Assembly: GCA_034101475.1 (NCBI GenBank)
Contig: JAXEJQ010000123.1
Span: 1-47,068 of the forward strand
Length of the DNA stretch: 47,068 nt
Source of the DNA: Limivivens sp034101475
GTDB taxonomy: Bacteria > Bacillota > Clostridia > Lachnospirales > Lachnospiraceae
Direction: 5' to 3'
Shown here: in pieces, positions 35,819-42,955 of the stretch
Numbering within the stretch: the stretch's first letter is position 1
Layout of the letters: every line of letters starts with the position of its first letter
The notes under the pieces: model-generated
Told to the model about the DNA's origin: nothing
Database searches by the model: none
The model's input: only the letters and a program-made list of their open reading frames with translations
Translations under genes and position numbers: made by a program

Positions 35819-35940
35819 TGTGTTTCCTCCTTCCTATACGGTTGCTGGCTGCGGCTCCAGGCATGCCAGGGGCACAAAGAAGCCGCCTTTCCAGATGTAT
35901 TGGTGCGCTGTCAGGCGCAGGTAAGCTCAGACAGTCAGAT

Positions 35941-35974
35941 AAAAAAAGCGGAGCCGCTGACTTGCAGCCCCGCT
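35941..35974 (-). terminator. Intra-operon terminator after the BMP gene
   Basis: On the minus strand AGCGGGGC (35974-35967) pairs with GCTCCGCT (35954-35947) with one G-U, followed by seven T residues (complement of 35941-35947). Partial read-through here would give more binding protein than transporter. Confidence 0.75.
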
Positions 35975-35986
35975 GTCTGAATCAGA

Positions 35987-37156
35987 TTATTCTTCGATGG
36001 AAGTGATTCCGTCAATTGCCAGATCGAATGCCGGAGCAGAGCCGAATTCGGATTCATGGAAATATCCGTCGGACACATATTCAACACCGTTCTTCTCATA
36101 GGTGGTTAATTCTTCACCGTTTACAGTGAAGGTAGCGGTATCAAATACATGTAAAGAGCCGTCCATGATGGCTGCTTCTACTTCTGCTACTTTTTCAGCG
36201 GTTCCCGGAGCAACAGCTGCTTCGTTCAGAGCAGTGATCTGGTCAGCGCCGTCAGCATAACCCTTGCACCAGTCCACATCGATGGGCGTTCCGTCCAGGA
36301 TGCACTGTACTGCGTAGGTGTAGTAGGGACCCCAGTTAATGGAAGCGGAGGTCAGAGCGGTGTTGGGAGCAACAGCGATCATATCCACGTTGTAGCCGAC
36401 TACCGGTACGCCTGCTGCTTCACATGCGGTGGGAGCACCGGTGGTATCTGCATGCTGGCTGATCAGAACACAGCCGTCAGAGATCAGGGCATCTGCGCAT
36501 TCTTTTTCAAGATCGAAGCTTGCCCAGCTGTTGGTATATTTTACTTCCATAGTAACGGACGGGCAAACGCTCTTTGCGCCCAGATAGAAGGAAGTATAAC
36601 CGGAAATCACCTCAGCGTAGGGGAATGCGCCTACATAACCCATCTTCGCACCGTCTTCAGTGATGGTACCTTCTTCAATCATCTGATTTAACTTCAGACC
36701 TGCTACCACACCGGATACGTAACGGGATTCATAAACATTGGTAAAATAGTTGTGCATATTTTCCAGTCCGCTGGATGCAGCCTGGAAACCGGTTGCGTGG
36801 CAGAACTGAACATCCTCAAAGTCCCGGGCAGCTTCCATCATATAAGTCTCATGACCAAAGCTGTTTGCGAAAACAATCTGTGCGCCTTCCTCTGCCAGGT
36901 CGCATGCCGCGTCATAACATGCTTCGTTTTCACCGATCAGAGTCTTTTCCGTAATCTGGGAAGCATCCAGCCCCAGAGCTGCGGCCATCTCGTCAATGCC
37001 GTTCATGTGTGCCGCGGTATAGCCTTCGTTTTCGTCACCAATGTAGATGACACCGACTTTGAGGTCTTCCTTTGCAACGCCTTCTGCTGATACCGGAATA
37101 ACGGCCATGGATGCGGCCAGAGCTGCGGCAAGAGCAACTGATACTGTTTTCTTCAT
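35987..37156 (-). CDS. BMP-family substrate-binding protein (nucleoside-type)
   Basis: A 389-residue exported binding protein of the Med/BmpA family, which delivers purine or pyrimidine nucleosides to ABC importers. N-terminal signal MKKTVSVALAAALAASMAVIPVSA-EG has a type I site and no lipobox cysteine. The mature part begins LKVGVIYIGDENEGYTAAHMNGIDEM and contains QIVFANSFGHETYMMEAA and VGYNVDMIAVAPNTALTSASINWGPYY, typical ligand-pocket strands. The start at 37156 has GGAGG upstream. It is the first gene of the operon, under a sigma-A promoter at 37346-37374 with a leader that carries an attenuator-like hairpin. Confidence 0.9.
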   Translation of the reverse strand: MKKTVSVALAAALAASMAVIPVSAEGVAKEDLKVGVIYIGDENEGYTAAHMNGIDEMAAALGLDASQITEKTLIGENEACYDAACDLAEEGAQIVFANSFGHETYMMEAARDFEDVQFCHATGFQAASSGLENMHNYFTNVYESRYVSGVVAGLKLNQMIEEGTITEDGAKMGYVGAFPYAEVISGYTSFYLGAKSVCPSVTMEVKYTNSWASFDLEKECADALISDGCVLISQHADTTGAPTACEAAGVPVVGYNVDMIAVAPNTALTSASINWGPYYTYAVQCILDGTPIDVDWCKGYADGADQITALNEAAVAPGTAEKVAEVEAAIMDGSLHVFDTATFTVNGEELTTYEKNGVEYVSDGYFHESEFGSAPAFDLAIDGITSIEE

Positions 37157-37198
37157 TTCTCTTTTCCTCCGTTCAAATATGGAATGATAAAATCATCG

Positions 37199-37276
37199 TA
37201 ACGGTTCAGAGTAACCTTAAAAATGCTCATTTGTCGGGCAATTCATGAAATTTTCCTGGTTCTGAACAGCTACAAA
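37199..37276 (-). repeat. Dispersed palindromic element, copy 3
   Basis: GTAACGGTTCAGAGTAACC (37199-37217) is the inverted counterpart of GGTTCTGAACAGCTAC (37258-37273): 12 of 13 outer positions pair, one by G-U, and GGT/ACC extends the stem past a three-base bulge. On the minus strand it forms the 3' part of the BMP leader. It shares CCTTAAAAATGC, ATGAAATTTT and TCTGAACAG-TACAAA with copy 1, and the arms with copy 2. Confidence 0.6.
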
Positions 37277-37282
37277 GAATCA

Positions 37283-37327
37283 CGTAAAAAGACATAACAA
37301 CCAGATGCGATCAGCCTTGTTATGCCT
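37283..37327 (-). terminator. Attenuator-like hairpin in the BMP leader
   Basis: On the minus strand AGGCATAACAA (37327-37317) pairs with TTGTTATGTCT (37300-37290) including one G-U, followed by TTTTTACG. It lies after the promoter and about 130 bases before the BMP start codon, so it could abort transcription of the leader. Confidence 0.6.
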
Positions 37328-37345
37328 CTTTGCAAGTACAGATTT

Positions 37346-37374
37346 AATATAATAAAAAGAAATGGAATTGTCAA
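37346..37374 (-). promoter_or_regulatory. Sigma-A promoter of the BMP/nucleoside ABC operon
   Basis: On the minus strand TTGACA (37374-37369), 17-base spacer, TATATT (37351-37346). The leader to ATG 37156 is about 180 bases. Confidence 0.8.
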
Positions 37375-37403
37375 TAAATCATCGCATTTTCGGGAAAATA
37401 TTT

Positions 37404-37420
37404 TTTACAAAGATTTTACA
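37404..37420. promoter_or_regulatory. PhoP-box-like direct repeat near the BMP promoter
   Basis: TTTACAAAGATTTTACA: two TTTACA units spaced 11 bases apart, the same layout as at 40984-41000. It is about 30 bases upstream of the BMP -35 box but in the opposite orientation. Confidence 0.35.
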
Positions 37421-37549
37421 CAAAATTGATAAACCCCTTGACTGATGAAAATAGAATGATGAATATGGATGATTCTGTTCCGATTAGCCCACATAATCAT
37501 GCTGGCAGACAATAAAAAGGCCAGGGAACAGATGGAAAACGGGGAATAT

Positions 37550-37579
37550 AAACGGCTTACCCCGCAGGATAAGCCGCTT
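37550..37579. terminator. Hairpin downstream of the PurF-like gene
   Basis: AAACGGCTTA (37550-37559) pairs with TAAGCCGCTT (37570-37579), including one G-U. The U-run is weak on both strands. It lies about 30 bases beyond the stop codon of the minus-strand gene. Confidence 0.4.
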
Positions 37580-37610
37580 GATTCGCAGAAATTTTTTGTG
37601 AGAGAGAGGA

Positions 37611-39014
37611 TTATTCCTTTCCGCTCCAGCAGTAGGTGCAGAGCTTGCAGGGGGAAATCCCGATGGAGGCGATCATGTCGTCGAGGCGGTGGTAGTGCAG
37701 GGTGGTGAAGTTCAGCTCTTTGCGGATCTCTTCTACCATTTCCTGATAGTTGGTGCTGTCCGGATCTGTGTAGCTGGGAAGCATTTTTTCTGCCTGGTCC
37801 CCTTCACGTTTCAGGATAATCCGTCTGGTGATCAGATCCAGATCGGAGGAAGAACGGGAGAAATTGAGGAATTTACAGCCGTAGATCAGAGGCGGGCAGG
37901 CCGGGCGGATATGCACTTCCTTTGCGCCGCTGTGATACAGAAATTCTGTAGTCTCCCGGAGTTGGGTTCCCCGGACGATGGAGTCGTCGATGAGCAGCAG
38001 TTTTTTGCCGCGGATCAGGCTGTCCACCGGAATCAGCTTCATCCGGGCAATGAGATCCCGCTGGCTCTGGCTGGTGGGCATGAAGGAGCGGGGCCAGGTG
38101 GGGGTGTATTTAATAAACGGACGGGAAAATGGAATGCCGGATTCATTGGCGTATCCAACGGCGTGGGCGATTCCGGAATCAGGAACTCCTGCCACACTGT
38201 CCGGGGATACATGATCCCGCTTTGCCAGCATTTTACCGCAGCAATAACGCATTTCCTCAACGTTGACACCCTCGTAGGTGGAGGTGGGATAGCCGTAGTA
38301 AACCCAAAGGAAGGAACAGATCTTCATTTCCTTTCCGGGAGGGCTGACGGTCTCCACGCCTTCCGGAGTCATATAGACGATTTCGCCTGGACCCAGCTCC
38401 TTGTAATGTTCGTAGCCTAAATTAAGATAAGAAAAGCTTTCAAAAGCCGCACAATATGCGTTGTCTTTTTTACCGATAATAACGGGTGTTCTGCCGAGCC
38501 GGTCTCTGGAAGCATAGATGCCGTCTTTAGTCAGAACCAGAACGGTAAGGGAGCCGTTTACACTTTGATGAATATGCTGAAGGCCCTCTACAATGGAAGC
38601 TTTCTGGTTGATCAGGGCTGCGGCGATCTCGGTGGGATTGATGTTACCGCCGCTCATTTCCAGAAAATGGCTGAAGCCGCTCTGGAAAAGCTGATCCATC
38701 AGTTCTTTGGCGTTGTTGATTTTTCCGACGGTGGTGATGGCAAAGCTGCCGAGGTGGGAATGGACGATCAGAGGCTGGGGTTCAAAATCGGAGATACATC
38801 CGATCCCAAGATTTCCTTCCAGTTCCTCTGCGTCCCGCTCAAATTTGGTGCGGAAAGGGGAATTCTGGATGTTGTGGATGGCACGATTGAAGCCGCTGGG
38901 ACCGTGAACAGCCATGCCGGCGCGGCGGGTTCCCAGATGTGAATGATAATCAGTGCCGAAAAACAGGTCAAGAACGCAGTTTTCTTTTGATGCTACCGCA
39001 AAAAAACCTCCCAT
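37611..39014 (-). CDS. Amidophosphoribosyltransferase (PurF) homologue lacking the N-terminal nucleophile cysteine
   Basis: A 467-residue protein with the PurF layout: N-terminal Ntn glutaminase-like domain (YHSHLGTRRAGMAVH, HSHLGSFAITTVGKI, ASRDRLGRTPVIIGK) and a C-terminal phosphoribosyltransferase domain with the PRPP loop LLLIDDSIVRGTQLRETTEF. Active PurF needs Cys as the first mature residue; here the chain begins MGGFFAVASKENC, so glutamine hydrolysis by the usual route is unlikely. The C terminus has CKLCTYCW (Cys at about 456, 459, 462), a possible metal or Fe-S site. ATG 39014 follows AAAAGGAGAACAAT. It may use free ammonia, or be a regulatory paralogue. The adjacent nucleoside importer fits purine metabolism. 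Confidence 0.8.
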   Translation of the reverse strand: MGGFFAVASKENCVLDLFFGTDYHSHLGTRRAGMAVHGPSGFNRAIHNIQNSPFRTKFERDAEELEGNLGIGCISDFEPQPLIVHSHLGSFAITTVGKINNAKELMDQLFQSGFSHFLEMSGGNINPTEIAAALINQKASIVEGLQHIHQSVNGSLTVLVLTKDGIYASRDRLGRTPVIIGKKDNAYCAAFESFSYLNLGYEHYKELGPGEIVYMTPEGVETVSPPGKEMKICSFLWVYYGYPTSTYEGVNVEEMRYCCGKMLAKRDHVSPDSVAGVPDSGIAHAVGYANESGIPFSRPFIKYTPTWPRSFMPTSQSQRDLIARMKLIPVDSLIRGKKLLLIDDSIVRGTQLRETTEFLYHSGAKEVHIRPACPPLIYGCKFLNFSRSSSDLDLITRRIILKREGDQAEKMLPSYTDPDSTNYQEMVEEIRKELNFTTLHYHRLDDMIASIGISPCKLCTYCWSGKE

Positions 39015-39074
39015 GATATTGTTCTCCTTTTGTCTATTATGAGTATGGGTATTCGTGGTGCTTGAATCATTCCA

Positions 39075-39083
39075 AGTATACCA
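39075..39083 (-). promoter_or_regulatory. Extended -10 promoter of the PurF-like gene
   Basis: On the minus strand TGGTATACT, with TATACT at 39080-39075. No good -35 is visible. The leader would be about 55 bases. Confidence 0.45.
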
Positions 39084-39187
39084 TGGAAAAACGTAAAATA
39101 GAATAGATTGTATGCAAAAACGTACAGAAAATTGATTCCAAAAGAAAAATCTGCAGCGATCCGCAGTGGGCAGAATGGAAAATGTAT

Positions 39188-39216
39188 TTGCATAATCTGT
39201 TTCTATGGGTTACAAT
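39188..39216 (+). promoter_or_regulatory. Promoter of the metal-exporter gene
   Basis: TTGCAT (39188-39193), 17-base spacer, TACAAT (39211-39216). Confidence 0.6.
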
Positions 39217-39252
39217 GATAGGAAAAACGAAAGAAACAGGAATGGTTATTAC

Positions 39253-40089
39253 ATGGAATGGATTTTAGACGCGATCATTGACTGCTTGAAAATGCTGCCC
39301 TTTTTGTTTGCTGCGTTTCTCTGCATGGAGGCTGTGGAGCATTATTCCGGAAAACAGATGAACCGGATGCTGGAGAAGGCAGGCCGGGGCGGCCCGGTGC
39401 TGGGAGCTGCTCTTGGATGTATTCCACAGTGCGGATTTTCGGTTCTGGCCTCTAATCTGTACGCCGGAGGCGTGATTACAATGGGAACGCTGCTGGCTGT
39501 TTTTTTAGCAACTTCGGATGAAGCGATTTTGCTGCTTCTGGCGGATCCCGGGCATGGAAATGAAATTTTACAGCTGATTGGTGTGAAGGTTTTGATCGGT
39601 GTACTGGCAGGATATCTGATTGACCTGATTTTCCGGCAGAGGAAATGGACCCAGAACCCGATGCATGAAATCTGCCATAGCTGCGGATGTCATAATCACC
39701 ATGGGATTGTGAAGCCGGCTTTGAAGCATACGTTCCGGGTTTTTGTGTATCTTCTGATTTTTACGCTGGTCCTGAATTTGATTCTGGAGCTGGTGGGGAT
39801 CGAGCAGGTATCGGAGATGCTTCTTGGCAATACGATTTTTCAGCCGGTGATTGCCGCGGTAATCGGCCTGATCCCCAATTGTGCCGCTTCAGTGGTGCTG
39901 ACAGAGCTGTATTTAAGCGGTGCCATCAGCTTTGCATCGGTGGTGGCAGGGCTGTGTACGGGTGCAGGCGTGGGGCTTCTGGTTTTGTTCCGCGTGAACC
40001 GGGATAAGACAGAAAATCTGAAGATTTTAGGGCTGCTGTATCTGATCGGCGCAGCCAGCGGGATGATTCTGGAGCTGTTGCATTTTTAA
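39253..40089 (+). CDS. Putative polytopic heavy-metal exporter (ArsP_2-like)
   Basis: A 278-residue membrane protein of about eight to ten helices in two similar halves. The first half has GAALGCIPQCGFSVLASNLYAGGVITMG and the second AVIGLIPNCAASVVLTELYLSGAISF, an internal duplication with a conserved P-x-C in each copy. The middle loop carries CHSCGCHNHHG, a likely metal-binding stretch. This matches the putative 10-TM heavy-metal exporter family (ArsP_2-like). ATG 39253 is preferred over 39205 because a plausible AGGA lies upstream and the polar extra residues fit poorly. Substrate could be arsenic, manganese or another soft metal. Confidence 0.7.
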   Translation: MEWILDAIIDCLKMLPFLFAAFLCMEAVEHYSGKQMNRMLEKAGRGGPVLGAALGCIPQCGFSVLASNLYAGGVITMGTLLAVFLATSDEAILLLLADPGHGNEILQLIGVKVLIGVLAGYLIDLIFRQRKWTQNPMHEICHSCGCHNHHGIVKPALKHTFRVFVYLLIFTLVLNLILELVGIEQVSEMLLGNTIFQPVIAAVIGLIPNCAASVVLTELYLSGAISFASVVAGLCTGAGVGLLVLFRVNRDKTENLKILGLLYLIGAASGMILELLHF

Positions 40090-40100
40090 GGAAGGAAAAC

Positions 40101-40961
40101 ATGAAAAAGAAAAAAATGAAGCGCTTTTTTGTGGAAGAGATGGAAAGCGCGGATTTTCGGGAACCTTATCAGAAGGCTATTGAGAAGGTCACGGGGATTC
40201 TGCAGGAGTACCGGGATTTCACAAAACAGGATGATCATCAGCGGATTGAGCTGGTGACTGCAAGAATGAAGACACCCCAGAGCGCTTATGAAAAGCTGAA
40301 GAGGAAGGGACGGCAGCTGACGGCGGAAAACGCCAGACGGACCCTGAATGATTTGGCCGGCGTGCGGGTGGTGTGCTGCTATTATGAAGATGTGTACCAG
40401 GTGGCGAATATGCTGATTTCCAGACCGGAGCTGACCCTGATCAAGCAGAAGGATTTTATCTGTTCACCCAAAAACAGCGGGTATCGGAGTCTGCATCTGA
40501 TTTTTGAAGTGCAGGGAATCGAGATGCTGCCGGAGGAAGAAATTCTGCGAAAACTCCGGGAGGCCGGGACGGGAACAGAGAACGGGGAGGAAGACGCAGA
40601 AGAATCAGAAAAATCAGAAGAATCAGAAGAATCAGAAGAAGCTGTCCCGGATATGTCCCCGGAAAAGGATTATTCGGAAAAATCGGAAAAGGATTATTCG
40701 GAAGAAACGAAAAATGCCTGTCCGGAGGAGCCGGAAAACCGGGTACCGGGAGATCCTTCTCTGCTGCCGGGAGTTCGGGTGGAAATTCAGATCCGGACAC
40801 TGACCATGGATGCATGGGCACGGCTGGATCACGAGCTTCGATATAAAAAGGAATACGGCGAAATCGGAAAGATCATGAAGGCACTGCGGAAGTGTTCCGA
40901 TTCTATTGCCGAGGTAGATGATAAAATGCAGGAAATCCTGGAATGGATCAGGGAGGCGTAG
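40101..40961 (+). CDS. Small alarmone (p)ppGpp synthetase with an acidic low-complexity insert
   Basis: A 286-residue GTP pyrophosphokinase of the short RelA/SpoT synthetase type. Landmarks: RMKTPQSAYEKLKRKG, the nucleotide-binding core LNDLAGVRVVCCYYEDVY, KNSGYRSLHLIFEV and VEIQIRTLTMDAWARLDHEL, the conserved catalytic and GTP-binding strands. Between the last two blocks lies an insert of about 65 residues rich in E, S and K (repeats EESEKSEESEE and KDYSEKSEKDYSE) that the family normally lacks. ATG 40101 follows AAGGAAGG. It makes the stringent-response nucleotide without a hydrolase domain. The DNA of the insert has short tandem repeats. Confidence 0.88.
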   Translation: MKKKKMKRFFVEEMESADFREPYQKAIEKVTGILQEYRDFTKQDDHQRIELVTARMKTPQSAYEKLKRKGRQLTAENARRTLNDLAGVRVVCCYYEDVYQVANMLISRPELTLIKQKDFICSPKNSGYRSLHLIFEVQGIEMLPEEEILRKLREAGTGTENGEEDAEESEKSEESEESEEAVPDMSPEKDYSEKSEKDYSEETKNACPEEPENRVPGDPSLLPGVRVEIQIRTLTMDAWARLDHELRYKKEYGEIGKIMKALRKCSDSIAEVDDKMQEILEWIREA

Positions 40962-40974
40962 GCCTCCCTTTTTT
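40951..40974 (+). terminator. Intrinsic terminator overlapping the alarmone synthetase stop codon
   Basis: GGGAGGC (40951-40957) pairs with GCCTCCC (40962-40968), followed by a T-run to 40974. The stop codon TAG lies in the 4-base loop. Confidence 0.85.
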
Positions 40975-40983
40975 ATGGGAAAT

Positions 40984-41000
40984 TTTACACAGATTTTACA
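40984..41000 (+). promoter_or_regulatory. PhoP-box-like direct repeat upstream of the Na/Pi symporter
   Basis: TTTACACAGATTTTACA: two TTTACA units spaced 11 bases apart, close to the TTAACA-N5-TTAACA pattern of Gram-positive PhoP boxes. The downstream gene is a phosphate transporter, which supports the reading. Confidence 0.5.
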
Positions 41001-41104
41001 TTCTCCTGAATCAGATTTGAAAAAGATCTTCTATGCTGGAAATGATTGAGCACTTGGCTGAGGAGAAACCGTTTGTTAAGGATTCTGAGAACAGGAGAGA
41101 TACC

Positions 41105-42826
41105 ATGGAGAACTTTAAAACGATTACAGGGCTGCTGGGCGGCCTGGCCGTATTTATTTACGGAATGAACATGATGAGCGAAGGACTGCAGAAAGCAGCC
41201 GGTGAAAAGATGAAGGCAATTCTGGGAGTGCTGACAAAAAATCCCGTTATGGGAGTTCTGGCAGGCGCTCTGGTTACCAGTGTGCTGCAGAGCAGCAGTG
41301 CCACCACCGTTATGGTGATTGGATTTGTCAGTGCCGGACTGATGCAGCTTCCCCAGGCGATTTCTGTTATTTTGGGTGCCAATATCGGTACGACGATGAC
41401 GGCCCAGATTATTGCCTTTAAAATCAATGATTTCATATGGCCCATTGTATTTGTGGGATTTGTGGTCTTTTTCTTTGCAAAATCAGAAAAAGCAAAGAAT
41501 ATCGGTCAGACGATTTTTGCCTTCGGGCTTTTGTTTGTGGGTATTATTACAATGGGGAATGTAATGAAGCCTCTGGCTTCCAGTCCGGTGTTTACGGATT
41601 TGATTGCAAAGGTATCGGATATCCCGGTTCTGGGCGTACTTCTGGGAACGGTGATGACACTGGTGGTGCAGAGCAGTTCGGCTACGATTGCTGTACTGCA
41701 GAATTTTGCAATGCAGCCGGCTGCAGACGGTGTGTCCAGTATTCTCGGCCTGACCGGAGCGATTCCGATCCTCCTGGGAGACAATATCGGAACAACGATT
41801 ACCGCCCTTCTGGCTTCCGTGGGTCAGTCGAAAGACGCGAAACGGACTGCGGTTGCCCACAGCGTGTTTAACATTACGGGAAGCTTTGTTTTCCTGTGGA
41901 TCATTCCCTGGTTTGCCAGATTTGTACAGTGGATTTCTCCCAAGGGAGATGAGGTGGATGTGATTTCCAGGCAGATTGCCAATGCCCACACGACCTTTAA
42001 TGTGGTGAATACGCTGATCTGGCTGCCTTTGATCTGGCTGATGGTGAAAATTGTTATGTTTCTCGTTCCGGGAGATGAAAAGAAGAAAGCTGCGGCAGGT
42101 GAACTGCAGTATATTGATCCGGGGCTTACCTCTCAGCCTGCGGTTTCTCTTCATCTGACCCGCAAAGAGGTGATGCGTGTGACAGAGATGGTCCGGGAGC
42201 TCACCGGGGATGCGAGAAATGCGTTTCTGGGGCGGGATAAAGCCATGCTGACCCGGGTGGAAACAGAGGTTTCGGCAATTCAGAATATTCAGGAACAGGC
42301 TGTGAAATATGTTGCTTCTCTGATGGCAGCCGGTATTTATACGGAAGCACAGGTGCGAAGAGCAGCTGCTTATATGGCAACTCTGGATGAACTGGAACGC
42401 GTGGCAAAAGCCGGCCTGGAAATTGCCAATGTGGCCAGAGTCCGCCAGGAGAAGGGTTACAAATTTTCAAAAGAAGCAGTTGGTGAAATTGAGGAAAGTC
42501 TGGAGGGAATTTCCGGCATGCTTCTGCAATGCAGGGATGCTCTGAAAACCGGAGACGCCGGCATTGCGCAGGAGGTTATGAAAAAGAAAAAGGACATTCA
42601 GGAGCTGGAGGTGCATATGATGCAGAACCATGTGGAACGTCTGAAAAAGCAGAAATGCCGTCCGGAATTTTCTGTTCTGTTTTCTTCGGTGCTGAACAGT
42701 CTGGAGAGAATGGGAAACTGCAGTCTGAATGTGGCGGAGGTTCTGTCAGAAGAGCTGCGTTCGGATGAGATTGTGGATATCGAAAAAGAGGAAGTACAGG
42801 TTCAGGGAGATGCTGTTCTGGAATAA
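41105..42826 (+). CDS. Na+/phosphate cotransporter with C-terminal PhoU-like domain
   Basis: A 573-residue protein. The membrane half has two inverted repeats, each with the phosphate-transporter signature: VTSVLQSSSATTVMVIGFV and VMTLVVQSSSATIAVLQ, plus GANIGTTMTAQ and GDNIGTTITALLA. These QSSS and GxNIGTT motifs define the NptA/PNaS family. Residues about 350-573 are a helical PhoU-like domain with VTEMVRELTGDARNAFL. ATG 41105 follows AGGAGAG; an in-frame ATG at 41033 would add 24 residues. A PhoP-box-like repeat lies 105 bases upstream, suggesting induction by phosphate limitation. Confidence 0.9.
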   Translation: MENFKTITGLLGGLAVFIYGMNMMSEGLQKAAGEKMKAILGVLTKNPVMGVLAGALVTSVLQSSSATTVMVIGFVSAGLMQLPQAISVILGANIGTTMTAQIIAFKINDFIWPIVFVGFVVFFFAKSEKAKNIGQTIFAFGLLFVGIITMGNVMKPLASSPVFTDLIAKVSDIPVLGVLLGTVMTLVVQSSSATIAVLQNFAMQPAADGVSSILGLTGAIPILLGDNIGTTITALLASVGQSKDAKRTAVAHSVFNITGSFVFLWIIPWFARFVQWISPKGDEVDVISRQIANAHTTFNVVNTLIWLPLIWLMVKIVMFLVPGDEKKKAAAGELQYIDPGLTSQPAVSLHLTRKEVMRVTEMVRELTGDARNAFLGRDKAMLTRVETEVSAIQNIQEQAVKYVASLMAAGIYTEAQVRRAAAYMATLDELERVAKAGLEIANVARVRQEKGYKFSKEAVGEIEESLEGISGMLLQCRDALKTGDAGIAQEVMKKKKDIQELEVHMMQNHVERLKKQKCRPEFSVLFSSVLNSLERMGNCSLNVAEVLSEELRSDEIVDIEKEEVQVQGDAVLE

Positions 42827-42888
42827 AATGAGCGAATTGCGAATGGTTTCGTTGATTTTGGAATGGAAATCAGCACGGAAAGAAAAAG

Positions 42889-42933
42889 ATCCCGTGGAAA
42901 GCGGTAAGCGAAAGGCACCGGTTTCCACGGGAT
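42889..42933. terminator. Bidirectional terminator between convergent genes
   Basis: ATCCCGTGGAAA (42889-42900) pairs perfectly with TTTCCACGGGAT (42922-42933) around a 21-base loop. On the minus strand a T-rich run follows (CTTTTTCTTTCC), favouring the methyltransferase operon. Confidence 0.7.
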
Positions 42934-42955
42934 TTGTGACTTTATAGCTGTGTAT

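Larger units (their letters stand above)
37157..37610. other. 454-base regulatory gap between BMP and PurF-like genes
   Basis: Contains, going left to right: the palindromic element (37199-37276), an attenuator-like hairpin (37283-37327), the minus-strand promoter (37346-37374), a PhoP-box-like repeat (37404-37420), and a hairpin (37550-37579). A possible plus-strand promoter TTGACT-17-GAATAT lies near 37438-37466, but I see no credible gene for it. I see no purine riboswitch. Confidence 0.6.

Noticed and set aside
37157..37374. Purine or preQ1-type riboswitch in the BMP leader
   Set aside because: I looked for the conserved purine-aptamer blocks and found none; the leader has only a terminator-like stem and the palindromic element.
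37469..37708. Plus-strand 79-codon frame overlapping the 3' end of the PurF-like gene
   Set aside because: No ribosome binding site, C-terminal half is a shadow of the PurF-like gene with arginine- and serine-rich composition, and no family is recognisable. Only the first part reads like a peptide, so it may be a chance frame.
40504..40803. Plus-strand frame in the low-complexity insert of the alarmone synthetase
   Set aside because: Lysine/asparagine/glutamine-rich reading of the repeat in another frame; the alarmone synthetase frame is clearly coding on both sides of it.
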